64,000 nucleotides of DNA from Clostridium sp. (lineage in GTDB: Bacteria > Bacillota > Clostridia > Clostridiales > Clostridiaceae): NCBI GenBank assembly GCA_031292145.1, contig JARLHR010000041.1, forward strand, positions 62,001 to 126,000, written 5' to 3'. This document shows positions 63,128 to 64,000 of this stretch, in pieces. How positions within the stretch are numbered: the stretch's first letter is position 1; the number at the start of each line of letters is the position of its first letter. A model generated the notes under the pieces. The model saw only the letters and a program-made list of their open reading frames with translations. It had not been told where the DNA came from and did no database searches. A program made the position numbers and the translations under genes.

Positions 63128-63898
63128 TTGATAAGAGGATTTTATACTTCTGTTTCAGGGTTAATAGCACTTCAAAACGATCAGGAAGTAGTTACTAATA
63201 ATATTGCTAATATAAATAATACAGGATATAAAAAGCGCGAACTTACAGAAAGTAGCTTTGATAATGTTATGATATCTAATAGACAAAAGCTTTTAGGTGA
63301 TAAAAATGTTAGAAATAATATTGGAGATTTGAGCCTAGGGGTAAAAGTTAACGATGTACAAACAATATTTACTCAAGGAACAATTAAATCTACAGATAAT
63401 ATGACGGATTTTGCTATAGATGGAAGAGGTTTTTTTGTTGCTCAAAATGGGAATCAAGAAGTTTATACAAGAGATGGAAATTTTAAGGTTAACCAACAAG
63501 GTTATCTAATAACAAATGATGGAAGTGAAGTTTTAGGAATAAATAACACTACAGGGGCTAAAGAACCGATATATGTGGGGAATTCAAAGTTTTCTTTAGA
63601 TGAGGAAAATAATATCAATATTGATGGTATTGGTGCGGCAGATAAATTGCTAACTGCTGATTTTCAAAACTATGATTCAATGAAGCCACTTGGTGAGAAT
63701 TATATAAGTCAGCAAAATCCTGTTTATAATGCCACTGTTCATGTAAAACAAAATTATCTTGAAGGTTCAAATGTTGATCCTACAGGAGAAATGGTAAAAC
63801 TTATGGAAATAAAGAGGCAATTTGAAACAAATCAAAAGTTTGTAAAAATGCAAGATGATACAGTGCAAAAAGCTGCAAATGACTTAGGACGTGTTTAG
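63128..63898 (+). CDS. flgF: Flagellar rod protein FlgF
   Basis: 256 residues. IRGFYTSVSGLIALQNDQEV and VTNNIANINNTGYKKRE at the N-terminus, the FlgE/F/G middle (FAIDGRGFFVAQNGNQEVYT), and LEGSNVDPTGEMVKLMEIKR at the C-terminus. FlgF and FlgG are alike; the length and its place before another rod gene suggest FlgF. TTG start with AAGGGAGGGG just before. Confidence 0.88.
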   Translation: MIRGFYTSVSGLIALQNDQEVVTNNIANINNTGYKKRELTESSFDNVMISNRQKLLGDKNVRNNIGDLSLGVKVNDVQTIFTQGTIKSTDNMTDFAIDGRGFFVAQNGNQEVYTRDGNFKVNQQGYLITNDGSEVLGINNTTGAKEPIYVGNSKFSLDEENNINIDGIGAADKLLTADFQNYDSMKPLGENYISQQNPVYNATVHVKQNYLEGSNVDPTGEMVKLMEIKRQFETNQKFVKMQDDTVQKAANDLGRV

Positions 63899-63928
63899 AA
63901 ACATGCAGATTACTTAGGAGGTAAAACT

Positions 63929-64000
63929 ATGTTGAACATTTTTGCTACAGCAAAAAGTGGAATGAGTGCATATCAGGAAAAGCTTGATTACCTTTCAAAT
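63929..64000 (+). CDS. flgG: Flagellar rod protein FlgG, 5' end only
   Basis: Only the first 24 codons are inside the window (LNIFATAKSGMSAYQEKLDY). They match the rod-protein N-terminus, and the place after flgF suggests FlgG. AGGAGG precedes the ATG. Confidence 0.75.
   Translation, partial: MLNIFATAKSGMSAYQEKLDYLSN

Overview
The window is AT-rich, tightly packed Gram-positive DNA from an anaerobe. Pyruvate:ferredoxin oxidoreductase, near-universal AGGAGG ribosome binding sites, several TTG/GTG starts and the gene order (a fused fliR-flhB; fliW-csrA-flaG-fliS-fliD beside flagellin) point to Clostridium sensu stricto, probably the solventogenic C. beijerinckii-like group. The species call is inference. 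Nearly all genes are on the + strand.

Layout. 1-6491 is metabolic: the 3' part of PFOR, a Cys/His-rich DUF1292 protein, an aspartate aminotransferase, two palindromic ~300 bp repeats facing each other, a HAD-IB phosphatase and a class IV aminotransferase. 6611-17412 is the chemotaxis operon (fapA-like, cheW, cheD, cheB, cheR, cheA, cheC, cheY, a second cheW, fliM, fliY). After a terminator, a sigma-28 promoter opens the late flagellar block (flgM, flgN, flgK, flgL, fliW, csrA, flaG, a small ORF, fliS, fliD, fliT-like), followed by a second fliD-fliT pair. 26400-41520 is a plastic region: three flagellin genes, a flagellin relic and a flagellin-like micro-ORF, two extra short csrA genes with structured leaders, a transposase remnant, small flagellar accessory genes including a yjfB homologue, an AAA-ATPase/nuclease gene and an Uma2 gene (probable cargo), and a glycosyltransferase with a second broken copy. 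41870-64000 is the early basal-body and export operon: flgB flgC fliE fliF fliG fliH fliI fliJ fliK flgD (TIGR02530) flgE flbD fliL fliO fliP fliQ fliR-flhB flhA flhF flhG, a PilZ protein, fliA, two small membrane-protein genes, flgF and the start of flgG. motA and motB are not in their usual place between flbD and fliL.

How it works together. The early operon builds the export gate, rotor, rod and hook and encodes sigma-28 (FliA). FlgM holds sigma-28 until the hook is finished. Sigma-28-like promoters are visible before flgM, before both short csrA genes and, more weakly, before fliD2 and flagellin 1. FliW and the full-length CsrA should set flagellin translation.

The most interesting feature is an apparently expanded CsrA circuit at about 29830-33210. 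Two tandem 52-53 residue CsrA paralogues lack the C-terminal extension of the full-length CsrA. Each sits behind a sigma-28-like promoter and a leader that folds as a terminator-like stem enclosing a hairpin with AGGA in its loop. A third structure of the same design follows the second paralogue, and both flagellin leaders carry GGA-loop hairpins with compensating changes. This suggests decoy, attenuator or FliW-independent CsrA control.

A second notable feature is a family of about twelve intergenic palindromic repeats with nested hairpins.
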